A stretch of DNA of 64,000 bases from G965198795 sp965198795 (GCA_965198795.1 OZ240674.1:620001-684000), one strand, 5' to 3'; shown: positions 44,561-53,830, counted from the first letter of the stretch. Made by a program: numbers and translations. The notes: generated from the letters alone by a model not told the origin.

Positions 44561-45928
44561 TTAGCCGCGGCCGGAAACGCGGGCCTGACTGGGTCGCGAA
44601 TCGGGCTTGGGCGGCGGGGCGCCTGCAGACGCGCGGTCTTCGGAAACCTTGGCCGGCGCCGGCGTTGTGACCGTGGAACGTCTCGGCAGGAACAGGGACT
44701 CCATCTCGCGGCGATAGAGGCGGACCTCGTCCGTATCGCCTTTCTCGGCATCTTCCCACTCGACATCTTCCCAGCGGATAACGCGGCCCGGCCGTATGGC
44801 TTGCTTCAAGGTGACCAGGGGCAGCAAACCCAGCGGGACGGCGTTCATGTCCTGTGCTTTTCGGGCCGGCAGCAGACGCGCCGTAATGCTCTCCATAATG
44901 GAGGGGAAGGCCTCGCCCGGTTTCAGACTTTCCGCCGCTTCTGCGGCCAGATCGGCTTGCAACGCGCGCGGCGAGGCGGCGGGCGCGCCCAACAAGCCGA
45001 TTTGAGCGATGGAAACGCCGAGTTCGACGCCCGAGAATGAGGCGGTTCTCACGTGAGCGCCGTATACGCCCGATGAGGTTAGAACGGCGCCTTGGTCTTT
45101 CAGAATCTTCCGGACCGCCTTCGTCGGCGCTTCGTAGACGGCGAAGGCCCGCATACTCCCCGGAAACTCCACCGTTTCGAGGTCCGTATCCGATAACCGA
45201 ACGTGCGTCAATTGCCCGGATGCGGAGAGTTGACCCCCCGCCGGTTTGGGAACGGCGGTTTTTAACAAGTCGCGGACCGTGGTCATCACGCAAGAATTGG
45301 GCGTGTCGGGCAGGGTTAACCCGGTGGCGTTCGCGAGGCTGGCCAGTTGAGCCATTTGGCCGGTGGTGGAGTCGCGGCCGGAGATAAAGCCCGCGGAGGT
45401 CACCTCCAAACCATTGAGGCGCGCCCAATCGACCAGATCGCAGGCGATAGCTGCGGGCGACCCCGAGCCAAGGCTGTATATGACGTTCTTCCGAATGGCG
45501 TCTCTTGCCAGCAAGGGTCCGACCAAGGCGTCCGCAAGGGCGTTCAGCATAATGACGTGGCGGCCCCGTTCGACGGCGGCGCGAGCCAGACTGACGGCTT
45601 TTGGAACGGACGGTTCGGCGATGACGACGATTTCCAGGCCGCCCGCGTCAATCAGGCGCGCGGCGTCCTCCGTCGCGAGGGTCTGGCCGCCGGCAAGGGC
45701 TTTGGCCATGGAACAAGTGGTGATTTTTGATGACGGCCATCCGGCGTCCAGGAGCGTTCGGGAGGCGCTCGCCCCGCTGTCGGCCGCCAAGGCCACGATG
45801 TGGAAACCGGGCTGGCGCGAGGCGGCGCTCAAAAATCCGCGGACGGAAAAATCCACGCCGACAATGCCGATCCGAAGGGGCCGGTCATCGCGAACGCGGG
45901 CGCTCAAAAGGCTGGTTAGGCTCATCAT
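44561..45928 (-). CDS. SAF-domain protein with homoserine-dehydrogenase-like Rossmann fold
   Basis: The 455-residue protein has an N-terminal Rossmann-like domain (about 18-150) and a C-terminal SAF domain (about 350-420, ARKAQDMNAVPLGLLPLV then KQAIRPGRVIRWEDVE). A charged, Pro/Ala-rich tail follows. The expected GxGxxG cofactor loop reads IGIVGVDFSVRGFL, so the glycine pattern is degraded. Homologues are annotated as NAD-dependent oxidoreductases with a SAF domain, without a proven reaction. ATG codons at 45928 and 45925 both have AGGGACGG nearby. Gene neighbours do not indicate its role. Confidence 0.75.
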   Translation of the reverse strand: MMSLTSLLSARVRDDRPLRIGIVGVDFSVRGFLSAASRQPGFHIVALAADSGASASRTLLDAGWPSSKITTCSMAKALAGGQTLATEDAARLIDAGGLEIVVIAEPSVPKAVSLARAAVERGRHVIMLNALADALVGPLLARDAIRKNVIYSLGSGSPAAIACDLVDWARLNGLEVTSAGFISGRDSTTGQMAQLASLANATGLTLPDTPNSCVMTTVRDLLKTAVPKPAGGQLSASGQLTHVRLSDTDLETVEFPGSMRAFAVYEAPTKAVRKILKDQGAVLTSSGVYGAHVRTASFSGVELGVSIAQIGLLGAPAASPRALQADLAAEAAESLKPGEAFPSIMESITARLLPARKAQDMNAVPLGLLPLVTLKQAIRPGRVIRWEDVEWEDAEKGDTDEVRLYRREMESLFLPRRSTVTTPAPAKVSEDRASAGAPPPKPDSRPSQARVSGRG

Positions 45929-46040
45929 CCGTCCCTGTTGGAGGTTTGGCGTGCCAGGCCGGGTCGCGCGTTCCTACATGCCGGATAGGGTTGTGTTCCT
46001 CTCCGGCGGACACCTTGTCATCCACTGACGCCGCCTTGGT

Positions 46041-46985
46041 TTGACGATTGGCCACGGGGCGACAAGAGGCGTGTCTTCGGTTACTCTACACCAACAAAAT
46101 TCAAAGCTGGATTCTAAACGGAAGAAAGACGGAAATTTGTTTGACTGGATTTTGACGAACGAGCCGGCGCTGCGTTTCGGCTGCTTCGCCGCCATGGTCG
46201 CCGTGATGATGACGTTGGAGGCCATATGGCCCAAGCGCGTTCGCCGGGAAACGCGCGCGCGCCGCTGGGTCATCAACGCCTCGATCATCGCCCTGGATAC
46301 GGTCATCGTCCGGTTTCTTGTGCCGCTGTTGCCTGTTGGGGCCGCTTTGTGGGCCGCTAGTCAGGGCGTCGGCCTGTTCAACCTCGTCACCGCGCCGGAG
46401 CCCGTCGCGGTGGCCGGCGCGATCTTGATGTTGGATTTGATCATCTATCTGCAGCACATGATGTTTCACCATGTTCCCATTCTCTGGCGCCTGCACCGGA
46501 TGCATCACACGGACCTGGATTTGGACGTCTCGTCCGGCGGGCGTTTTCATCCCGTCGAAATCGTCCTGTCCATCGCCATCAAGATCGCCGCCGTCGTTTT
46601 GTTGGGGGCGCCCGCCGCCGCCGTCGTTTTATTCGAGATCGTGTTGAACGCCACCAGTCTGTTCAATCATGCGAACCTGCGCCTGCCGGGCTGGCTGGAT
46701 CGGGTGTTGCGCCTGATTTTGGTGACGCCGGACATGCATCGGGTGCACCACTCGGCGCGCATGGAGGAGACCAACAGCAACTTCGGCTTCAACGTCACAT
46801 GGTGGGATCGAATGTTCGGTACATATCGAGCCCAACCGGCTGATGGGCATAACGGGATGACGCTGGGTCTTCGGGGGTATCAAGACCCTGTTGAATTGGG
46901 AATCGGAAAACTCCTTGTTCAGCCTTTCCGTGAGTCCCGTGCGCGGCCGGGCTGCATAACGGACGGCTTGGGCGGGGAAAGCTGA
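46041..46985 (+). CDS. Fatty-acid hydroxylase/sterol desaturase-type membrane protein
   Basis: The 314-residue membrane protein has about five hydrophobic segments and the His-box set of the hydroxylase/desaturase superfamily: HMMFHHVPILWRLHRMHHTD, FNHANLRLP and HRVHHSARMEETNSNFG. These histidines hold a di-iron centre. WWDRMFGTYRAQPA is typical of the end of the fold. The start is uncertain: TTG at 46041, or GTG at 46071 with AAGAGG nearly adjacent. The substrate is unknown; a lipid alkyl chain is likely. Confidence 0.85.
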   Translation: MTIGHGATRGVSSVTLHQQNSKLDSKRKKDGNLFDWILTNEPALRFGCFAAMVAVMMTLEAIWPKRVRRETRARRWVINASIIALDTVIVRFLVPLLPVGAALWAASQGVGLFNLVTAPEPVAVAGAILMLDLIIYLQHMMFHHVPILWRLHRMHHTDLDLDVSSGGRFHPVEIVLSIAIKIAAVVLLGAPAAAVVLFEIVLNATSLFNHANLRLPGWLDRVLRLILVTPDMHRVHHSARMEETNSNFGFNVTWWDRMFGTYRAQPADGHNGMTLGLRGYQDPVELGIGKLLVQPFRESRARPGCITDGLGGES

Positions 46986-47138
46986 ATTTTGAACGATCCC
47001 CAGGGTCAATTTTCGCGCCCCGCGCGGAACAACGCGGCGGCGGGGGTGGTTGCCTTGGCCTTGAGACCGCCGGATTTCCCGGAACCGGGGTGAAGGCAAA
47101 ACATGAAACGGCACGGCCATCCTGCGGGCGGAAGCCGT

Positions 47139-47753
47139 TCAAGTTCCTTCCTTGACGCCGAGCGCCCGGCGCATGTCCGCCGCGAGAGCTGCGTCCCCCG
47201 CCCGTCCCCGGGCGTCCAACGCGGCGATGGCGGCGGCTTGATCTGCGGGCTTGCGGTTCTGTGACAGTTTCCGTTTGCCCTCGATCCTGGTTACCAGCAT
47301 GCGAAAGACGACCAACCCTTTCATCTGAGCGCGCATGAAGTCCAGTTCGAGTTCGTCAGCCGACCAGGGGGCGGGACGCATTCCTTCCATGGCCGCCGTC
47401 AATTCATCCAGCACACGTCGCGTTTCCGCCTCATCCGTCACGGCGGCGGGGCGGCCTTCCACGTAAACGCTGGAATAATTCCAGGCCGGCGCCAGCCGGT
47501 CATTCACGTAATAACGCGGCGAAATATAGCCATGCTCGCCTTGAAAGATGGCGAGCGCTTCGGTTTTTCCATCCAGCAACCTTACATGCGGATTGGCCCT
47601 CGCCATATGTCCGATCAAGGCCGGGTCCCCGCTTTCTCCGTATTCGATCCGCAGCGGCAGATGCGTGGCGATGAAACCATCGGGGCCATGACTGACCAGG
47701 GCCGCGAAGTTGAACGCGTTGACCAGGGCCAACTGATCGTTCATGTCCGGCAT
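47139..47753 (-). CDS. PaiB-family FMN-binding protein, start disrupted
   Basis: The 204-residue reading has the PaiB pattern: FAALVSHGPDGFIATHLPL, the GHMARANPH block, GYISPRYYVN and VPAWNYSSVYVEG (here with APAWNYSSVYVEG), then RIEGKRKLSQNR. PaiB proteins bind FMN and have been called transcriptional regulators. A better start exists upstream: ATG at 47777 with TTGAGGAC before it, in frame, giving M-stop-R-P-P-H-F-D. The TAA at 47772-47774 replaces the tyrosine expected there, so translation must re-initiate at 47753 or the gene is silent. Confidence 0.8.
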   Translation of the reverse strand: MPDMNDQLALVNAFNFAALVSHGPDGFIATHLPLRIEYGESGDPALIGHMARANPHVRLLDGKTEALAIFQGEHGYISPRYYVNDRLAPAWNYSSVYVEGRPAAVTDEAETRRVLDELTAAMEGMRPAPWSADELELDFMRAQMKGLVVFRMLVTRIEGKRKLSQNRKPADQAAAIAALDARGRAGDAALAADMRRALGVKEGT

Positions 47754-47916
47754 GTCGAAATGAGGCGGGCGTTACATCGGCGTGTCCTCAACGGGTCAAA
47801 AGCACCGCAGTTCCATAGCGGGCCGATTCAAGTGAGGGCGAGACCCATTTCCGTCATGGACAGGGGGCCAAGGCGTTTCTACTCTTCCGGCCGCTCATGG
47901 ATGAAGGAGCGTCACA

Positions 47917-48156
47917 ATGGATGAAGATCATTTCAACATGCAGGTAAGGAAGTTTTTGAAGACTGTCGGCGTCACCGCTCAGCGGGAGATCGAGGCCGCC
48001 GTGCGCGAGGCGTTGGCGAACGGCGGCCTTGACGGGACGGACACGGTCAAGGCGGTCGTCACGTTGGAGATTCCGCGCTTGGGGAAAAGTCACAGGCTTG
48101 AGGGCTTGATTGAAGTCGGCCGGCGGGACACGTCTCGGGAAAACGGGATGAACTGA
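47917..48156 (+). CDS. Small DUF6494-type protein
   Basis: A 79-residue protein, mostly helical and acidic in its first half. It opens MDEDHFNMQVRKFLKTVGV and continues TAQREIEAAVREALANGGLDGTDTVKAVVTLEIP, matching the layout of small alphaproteobacterial DUF6494 proteins. No function is known. The ATG is preceded by GAAGGAGCG. A terminator-like hairpin follows at 48170-48195. Confidence 0.75.
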   Translation: MDEDHFNMQVRKFLKTVGVTAQREIEAAVREALANGGLDGTDTVKAVVTLEIPRLGKSHRLEGLIEVGRRDTSRENGMN

Positions 48157-48169
48157 ACTTTCCGGTCAT

Positions 48170-48195
48170 TCCCGCGCGGGCGGGCGGGATTTTTT
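48170..48195 (+). terminator. Intrinsic terminator after the DUF6494 gene
   Basis: TCCCGC (48170-48175) pairs with GCGGGA (48184-48189), followed directly by six T residues. The orientation fits termination of the rightward small gene. The hairpin could also act bidirectionally at the end of sdhB, though the leftward strand has no T-run. Confidence 0.7.
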
Positions 48196-48198
48196 CGA

Positions 48199-48978
48199 TC
48201 ACCCCGCCCGTTGCGCCAGGGACTTCTTGATCTCGGCGATGGCCTTGCCGGGGTTCAAGCCCTTTGGGCATGTGTTCGTGCAGTTCATGATGGTGTGGCA
48301 GCGGTAAAGCCGGAACGGGTCGTTCAGGTTGTCCAGCCGCTTTCCGGTGGCCTCGTCCCGGCTGTCCGCGATCCAGCGATATGCCTGCAACAGCACGGCC
48401 GGGCCCAGGTAACGGTCGCCGTTCCACCAGTAGCTGGGGCATGACGTCTGACAGGAAAAGCATAAGATGCATTCCCACAGGCCGTCCAGCTTTTCGCGTT
48501 CCTCCGGCGATTGAAGCCGCTCCCGGTTCGGCGCGGGCGTGTCGGCCCGAAGCCACGGTTCAATCGATTTCAACTGGGCGTAGGGCACGTTCAGATCCGG
48601 CACGAGGTCTTTCACCACCGGCATGTGCGGCAGGGGATAGATATGACAATCGCCTTTGACGTCCATGATCGCCTTGGTGCAGGCCAGCGTGTTGACGCCA
48701 TCAATGTTGAACGCGCAGGACCCGCACACGCCTTCCCGGCAGGACCGGCGGAAGGTGAGGGATGAGTCCATCTCGTTTTTGATTTTGAGCAAAGCGTCCA
48801 AAACCATCGGGCCGCACTTGTCCAAATCCACCTCGAACGTGTCCAGGCGCGGGTTCTCGCCCGTATCCGGATCCCAGCGGTAAATCTTGAATTTCTTGAC
48901 GCCGCCCGCCCCTTCGGGCGCCTTGAAGGTTTTGCCCGGTTTGATCTTCGAGTTGGCGGGCAGGCTCAATTCAACCAT
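48199..48978 (-). CDS. sdhB: Succinate dehydrogenase iron-sulfur subunit
   Basis: SdhB passes electrons from FAD to quinone through three Fe-S clusters. The 259-residue protein has the 2Fe-2S cysteines in SCREGVCGSCAFN and later C (LACTKA), the 4Fe-4S set in CILCFSCQTSCP, and the 3Fe-4S set in CHTIMNCTNTCPKG. Gene order is sdhC-sdhD-sdhA-sdhB. The ATG at 48978 is preceded by GAGGAGCAG and lies 40 bases after sdhA. Confidence 0.97.
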   Translation of the reverse strand: MVELSLPANSKIKPGKTFKAPEGAGGVKKFKIYRWDPDTGENPRLDTFEVDLDKCGPMVLDALLKIKNEMDSSLTFRRSCREGVCGSCAFNIDGVNTLACTKAIMDVKGDCHIYPLPHMPVVKDLVPDLNVPYAQLKSIEPWLRADTPAPNRERLQSPEEREKLDGLWECILCFSCQTSCPSYWWNGDRYLGPAVLLQAYRWIADSRDEATGKRLDNLNDPFRLYRCHTIMNCTNTCPKGLNPGKAIAEIKKSLAQRAG

Positions 48979-49018
48979 TTTTCTGCTCCTCTTACCCCGG
49001 CCTTAACAGACCCGGGCC

Positions 49019-50809
49019 TTAATAGACCCGGGCCTTTGGCTCGATGTATTCAACCTCGTCCGTCAACGTCCAGGTGTGGACCGGGCGGTAATCGATGGTG
49101 ACCTTGCCCTCGCCGTCGATCCAGGCCAGCGTGTGTTTCATCCAATTCTCGTCATCGCGGTCCGGATAGTCCTCATGCGCGTGGGCGCCCCGGCTTTCCT
49201 GGCGGGCGCGGGCCGAATGGATGGTCGTCATGGCGTTGATCATCAGGTTCTGAAGTTCCAGCCCCTCGACCAGATCCGAGTTCCAGATCATGGAGCGGTC
49301 CTCAATCCGGACGTCATCCAGCGCGCGCCATATCGCGTCGATCTTTTTAACGCCTTCCTCCAGGATTTCCTTGGTCCGGAAGACGGCTGCGTTTTCCTGC
49401 ATGACGCGTTGCATACGGTCGCGAATTTCGGAAACGCGCGTGCCGCCGTTGGCGTTCCGCATCTTGTCCAGGCGGTCGAGCGCGCCGTCCGCGCAGCCCT
49501 TGCGGAAGGGACGGAGCGGCGTTCCCGGCTTGACGACCTCGCCGGCGCGGATGCCGGCGGCGCGGCCGAACACGATCAAATCCAGGAGCGAGTTGGTGCC
49601 CAGACGGTTCGCGCCATGAACGGACGAACACGCCGCCTCGCCCACCGCCATCAGACCGGCAAGCACGGCGTCCGGATCGTCCTGGGTCGGATTGAGCGCC
49701 TCGGTCATGTAGTTGGTCGGGACGCCGCCCATGTTGTAGTGCACGGTCGGCAGGACGGGGATCGGTTCCCGGGCCGCATCGACGCCGGCGAAGATCCGCG
49801 CCGTTTCCGTAATGCCGGGCAGACGCTTGTGCAGCGTTTCCGCGCCCAAGTGTTCCAGGTGCAGGAAGATGTGATCCTTGTTCTCGCCCACACCGCGCCC
49901 CTCGCGGATCTCCATGGCCATGGAGCGTGAAACCACGTCCCGGCTGGCGAGGTCTTTGGCGGTCGGCGCATAGCGCTCCATGAACCGTTCGCCCTCCGAG
50001 TTGGTGAGGTAGCCTCCCTCGCCGCGGGCTCCCTCGGTCACCAAACAGCCGGAGCCGTAAATGCCGGTTGGATGGAACTGAACAAATTCCTGATCTTCCA
50101 GCGGAAGCCCGGCCCGCGCGAACATGGCGTTGCCGTCACCCGTGCAGGTATGGGCGGACGTGCAAGAGAAATAAGACCGGCCGTAGCCGCCCGTCGCCAG
50201 CACCGTAAGATGGCCGCGGAAGACATGCAGCGCGCCGTCGTCCAGGTTCCAGGCGACCAGGCCCTCGCAAGCGCCGTCGTCGCCCATGATCAGATCGATG
50301 GCGATGTATTCCACATAGAATTCGGCGTTATGTTTCAGGCACTGCTGGTAAAGCGTGTGCAGCATGGCGTGGCCGGTCCGGTCGGCGGCGGCGCAAGCGC
50401 GTTGCACGGGGGCCTCGCCGAAGTTCCGCATGTGACCGCCGAAGGGGCGCTGATAAATCTTGCCCTCGTCCGTGCGGGAAAACGGCATTCCGTAATGTTC
50501 GAGTTCGATCACCGACGGCACGGCCTCGCGGCACATGTATTCAATAGCGTCCTGGTCGCCCAGCCAGTCCGATCCCTTCACAGTGTCGTACATGTGCCAT
50601 TCCCAGTGGTCCTCGGCCATGTTGCCAAGCGCCGCGGACACGCCGCCCTGGGCCGCCACGGTGTGGGAGCGGGTCGGGAACACCTTGGTGACGCAAGCGG
50701 TTTTCAGGCCCGCCGCGGCCATGCCCAGCGTGGCTCGCAGGCCGGCGCCGCCAGCGCCCAGCACGACGACGTCGTATTTATGGTCAATGAGTTCGTAAGC
50801 CTGGTTCAT
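49019..50809 (-). CDS. sdhA: Succinate dehydrogenase flavoprotein subunit
   Basis: SdhA oxidises succinate to fumarate with covalently bound FAD. The 596-residue protein has the nucleotide motif VVLGAGGAGLRA, the FAD-linking histidine in RSHTVAAQGG (H49), and LVTEGARGEGGYLTN. The substrate-binding arginine and histidine are in the GANRLGTNSLLDL region, and YRPVHTWTLTDEVEYIEPK closes the protein. It lies between sdhD and sdhB on the same strand. Confidence 0.97.
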   Translation of the reverse strand: MNQAYELIDHKYDVVVLGAGGAGLRATLGMAAAGLKTACVTKVFPTRSHTVAAQGGVSAALGNMAEDHWEWHMYDTVKGSDWLGDQDAIEYMCREAVPSVIELEHYGMPFSRTDEGKIYQRPFGGHMRNFGEAPVQRACAAADRTGHAMLHTLYQQCLKHNAEFYVEYIAIDLIMGDDGACEGLVAWNLDDGALHVFRGHLTVLATGGYGRSYFSCTSAHTCTGDGNAMFARAGLPLEDQEFVQFHPTGIYGSGCLVTEGARGEGGYLTNSEGERFMERYAPTAKDLASRDVVSRSMAMEIREGRGVGENKDHIFLHLEHLGAETLHKRLPGITETARIFAGVDAAREPIPVLPTVHYNMGGVPTNYMTEALNPTQDDPDAVLAGLMAVGEAACSSVHGANRLGTNSLLDLIVFGRAAGIRAGEVVKPGTPLRPFRKGCADGALDRLDKMRNANGGTRVSEIRDRMQRVMQENAAVFRTKEILEEGVKKIDAIWRALDDVRIEDRSMIWNSDLVEGLELQNLMINAMTTIHSARARQESRGAHAHEDYPDRDDENWMKHTLAWIDGEGKVTIDYRPVHTWTLTDEVEYIEPKARVY

Positions 50810-50830
50810 GTCTGGTCTCTATTCCTCAAA

Positions 50831-51211
50831 TCAGCCGCCGAAGGTCAACCGCAGAACCGCGAAGACGCAGCTGGCGCCCAGGAAAATCGCGCCCAGTCTC
50901 ACAAGGGCGAGAGAGACGGTTTTAACCGCCTCATTGTGGATGTAGTCCTCAATCACGACCCGCAGGCCCAACTGCGCATGATAAAACATGGCGAGGCTGA
51001 GCAGGATCAGCAGCAGCGGATTGTAATGCGCGCCCGCCCACGTCTTGAAGGCGGCCAGGTCCGCGCCGGTCAAATCCACAATCGAGAATACGAACCACAG
51101 GACCAGCGGGATTAGCGCAACGCCGGATAAACGCTGGGACAGCCAGTGGCCGGCGCCTTCGTTGGCGGCGCCGAGGCCCCGGACGCGGGCGAGGTGGGAT
51201 TTCATTTCCAT
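50831..51211 (-). CDS. sdhD: Succinate dehydrogenase membrane anchor
   Basis: The 126-residue anchor has three membrane helices. GHWLSQRLSGVALIPLVLW opens the first, and MFYHAQLGLRVVIEDYIHNE contains the haem-ligand-type histidine and quinone-site residues. The last helix is VRLGAIFLGASCVFAVL. The start MEMKSH at 51211 has GGGGGAG upstream. The open frame continues further without family sequence. It couples with sdhC, ending 21 bases before sdhA. Confidence 0.93.
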   Translation of the reverse strand: MEMKSHLARVRGLGAANEGAGHWLSQRLSGVALIPLVLWFVFSIVDLTGADLAAFKTWAGAHYNPLLLILLSLAMFYHAQLGLRVVIEDYIHNEAVKTVSLALVRLGAIFLGASCVFAVLRLTFGG

Positions 51212-51225
51212 CTTGCGGCTCCCCC

Positions 51226-51606
51226 TCAGAAATAGGCCATGAACAAGGTGATTGAGGCCATCACGACGGCCCAGATGATCACCATCACACCCGACGCCCG
51301 GACCTGATCGAGTTCGAAGCCCTTGCCGGCGTCCCAGAACAGATGCCGGACCCCGTTGCCCATGTGATAGAACAGGGCGAAACAGAGCCCCCAGAGAACG
51401 AGTTGGCCCAAAAGCGATCCGATCAGGCTCCGCGCCCAATCATAGACATCCTCGGAATAGGTCGCGGACGTCAGCCAGAAAGCGAACAGCAAGGAGCCCG
51501 CCGCTAATGCGACGCCGGTCGCTCGGTGGGTGATCGAGAGGATCGACGTGATTTGCGGCCGGTACACCTGTAGATGAGGGGAGAGAGGACGGTTGGATTG
51601 CGCCAT
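51226..51606 (-). CDS. sdhC: Succinate dehydrogenase cytochrome b556 subunit
   Basis: The 126-residue subunit has SPHLQVYRPQITSILSITHRATG at the start of helix one and FYHMGNGVRHLFWDAGKGFE with the histidines for haem b. GEFELD-like spacing leads to the third helix. ATG at 51606 has GAGG seven bases ahead. It is the first gene of the operon, and its promoter must lie in the gap to the right. Confidence 0.95.
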   Translation of the reverse strand: MAQSNRPLSPHLQVYRPQITSILSITHRATGVALAAGSLLFAFWLTSATYSEDVYDWARSLIGSLLGQLVLWGLCFALFYHMGNGVRHLFWDAGKGFELDQVRASGVMVIIWAVVMASITLFMAYF

Positions 51607-52693
51607 GGGAAACCTCGTTTCGCTCCTATCCCGTTTCGCCGTCGGTGATGGGGGCGGGGCGGGATGTGGTTGGCCCGGCGCATCATGATGCGGACGGAAA
51701 ACCAACGATCGATAGTGCGCCGCAAAACTACCCAAACTTATGCCGCCGGGTAAACCTCCGTTTTCACGTCACTATTCCCAATAAAGGGAAACGCGGCGGA
51801 TGAATGATTATACATCTTCAGGTATATCATAAACCTTTTGTTTCGCCTTTAGATTGCTTGAAATCTTGTCCAACTTACACGGCAAAACCAAAAGTTCCAT
51901 AAATCTTTGGAAAACATAATTCTACGTGTGTCATTCCCATGCCCTTGTGGATGACCTGGGGATGGGTTGGGGACAAAGGTGCTTGTTTTACACAGGAATC
52001 GGCTTTCATCCCCGTTTTCCCGTATTGCCGGATTAGACGCCCGAGTTCAAGCTTTCTTTCAAGCGCGGATCAGGCGCTGGCTCACTCAGAGCGAATCTTT
52101 CGGGATTCCGGCTTTCCTCGGAAAGGCTCTGAACGGTCCAAAGGGTGGTTCCCGTCCTTCCCGGGCGGAACGCCTGGCGAGACCGGACGCTGGTCACAGC
52201 CGCAAACCGGCGCCTTGCCGGAAGACGCCTTGGCCGCCGTCGCGAGACCTCGGCGGACACCCTTCCGGAGACGGCAGGCCAGTCGTGGCGTAACCCTGCC
52301 CATAGCAGGGCTGCGGCTGGAACGCCAATCAAGGGCTGGCGCTTGAGCCTGCGTGGAGCCTGGCTGGCTCCGAAAAGAGGCGTCAGGAGTGTTCGGCGCC
52401 CGCCCAGGGTGCGGGTCTTCCGGGAGAGTCCTCCTGGTCGCGGCCTTGAAACTCTGGAACATCGGCCCGGACACGCGGCGCGGACTTCCCAGGGTCCGCG
52501 CCCCTGGCCCTTTTCTTTTTTCCCTCCCTGGCTCCCGGAAGTCCGGGAATATTTTTTGGAAACGGCGGGACCGGCGTCTTCCTGGACGATGAGGCCGGGG
52601 CTTGGGCCAACGCGGTTTGAGCCCCGGTTTTTGCCGAAGTAACGTGTCATGACCGCCGGGGCGGGTTCCCGGGACGGCGGCCAAATGCGCGAG
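51607..52693. other. Gene-free, hairpin-rich interval upstream of sdhC, possible structured RNA
   Basis: No coding frame here has sensible composition. Between about 52150 and 52640 hairpins follow each other: 52234-52239/52251-52256, 52294-52299/52305-52310, 52355-52360/52366-52371, 52420-52426/52431-52437, and the nine-pair 52477-52485/52494-52502. Two end in T-runs on the plus strand: 52533-52538/52543-52548 with T-run 52552-52557, and 52595-52602/52620-52627 followed by TTTTT. The AT-rich part (51760-51940) may hold the sdh promoter and a rightward one. The identity is unknown. Confidence 0.4.
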
Positions 52694-53746
52694 TCAGCCG
52701 CGCGGCGCCAACGCCCAGTAATCGAAATCGAGAATAACGGCCGGATCATATTTCCCGTCATCACCCTTCAGCGGAAAACTGGAGCAAGGCTGGTCCCTCG
52801 TCGCGACCAGACGCAAGCGGAGCGCCCCCAGATCACCGCGTCCCGGCGCCTCGGCCTTATCGAGCACCTCCGACCAAGCGTGAATGGTGGAGCCCGCGAA
52901 GAACGGGTTGGCGTGCGCGCCGCCGTTAATCGCCGCGATGCGGCACACGTTGCCCAACCCATTGAACGACAGGGCGCGGGCCATGCTGATGACGTGCCCC
53001 CCATAGATCAACCGCCGCCCGAACCGGCTGTCCGACTGCGTCAACTGATTGAAATGAACCCTGGCCGTGTTCTGGTAAAGGCGCGTCGCCAGCATATGCT
53101 CCGCTTCTTCCACCGTCACGCCATCCACGTGGTCGATCCTTTCGCCCACGTCATAATCGTCCCACCGGTGTGCGCCGCCCGCCAGGCCCGGATCGTAATT
53201 GGCGAAGTCGGCGCCCGAATGCACATAAAGCCGGTCCGCCGTCACGGCGCCGGCCAGTTCCGGCGCCGTCGGGGCCGGCGCGGGCGACGCCGCGTCGCGT
53301 TTGTTCACCATGACCCAGCGGACGTATTCCAGCACCGTCTCGCCGCGTTGATTCCGGCCCGTCGTCCGGACGTAAACGATTCCGGTCTCGCCGTTGGAGT
53401 TCTCTTTCAACCCGATGACCTCGGAGGCCGCGTCCAGCGTGTCGCCTGGATAGACCGGCTCGAGGAATCGCCCCTCCGCATAGCCCAGATTGGCGACGGC
53501 GTTGAGCGACACGTCCGGCACGGTTTTCCCGAATACGATATGAAAGACCAGAAGATCGTCCACGGGCGCGGCTTCATACCCCAAACCTGCGGCGAACATG
53601 TCGGACGATTGCAGCGCGAAACGGGTCGGATAAAGCGCGGTGTAAAGGGAAACGTCGCCTGTCGTCACCGTGCGCGGCGGCGCATGGCGCAGCACCTGGC
53701 CGACGGAGAAGTCCTCAAAGAAATTGCCGGCGCTGGCTTTGGTCAT
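52694..53746 (-). CDS. mch: Mesaconyl-CoA hydratase (MaoC-like, double hot-dog)
   Basis: The 350-residue protein has a double hot-dog MaoC layout. The N-terminal part contains EDFSVGQVLRHAPPRTVTTGDVS and the hydratase loop FGKTVPDVSLNAVANLGYAE. The C-terminal part contains LYQNTARVHFNQ and IYGGHVISMARALSFNGLGN. This is characteristic of mesaconyl-CoA hydratases, which interconvert mesaconyl-CoA and beta-methylmalyl-CoA. It is adjacent to a CoA-ester lyase on the same strand, the enzyme that cleaves the product. Confidence 0.88.
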   Translation of the reverse strand: MTKASAGNFFEDFSVGQVLRHAPPRTVTTGDVSLYTALYPTRFALQSSDMFAAGLGYEAAPVDDLLVFHIVFGKTVPDVSLNAVANLGYAEGRFLEPVYPGDTLDAASEVIGLKENSNGETGIVYVRTTGRNQRGETVLEYVRWVMVNKRDAASPAPAPTAPELAGAVTADRLYVHSGADFANYDPGLAGGAHRWDDYDVGERIDHVDGVTVEEAEHMLATRLYQNTARVHFNQLTQSDSRFGRRLIYGGHVISMARALSFNGLGNVCRIAAINGGAHANPFFAGSTIHAWSEVLDKAEAPGRGDLGALRLRLVATRDQPCSSFPLKGDDGKYDPAVILDFDYWALAPRG

Positions 53747-53763
53747 GTGCGCATCTCTCTTCT

Positions 53764-53830
53764 GTCATTCCGGCGTAGGCCGGAGTCCGGTTTTCGCGAT
53801 GAGGCGGAGTCCGGCTTTCGCCGGAATGAC
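53764..53830. repeat. Composite palindromic repeat between mch and the lyase
   Basis: Opens GTCATTCCGGCGTAGGCCGG and closes CCGGCTTTCGCCGGAATGAC, with both ends able to fold. The copy is 67 bases, with the arms internally repeated around TCCGG. Confidence 0.7.

Noticed and set aside
51939..52764. Several 130-240 codon frames on both strands in the sdhC-mch gap
   Set aside because: All are Pro/Arg/Gly-rich, overlap each other in several frames and match no family. The openness reflects high GC and few stops.
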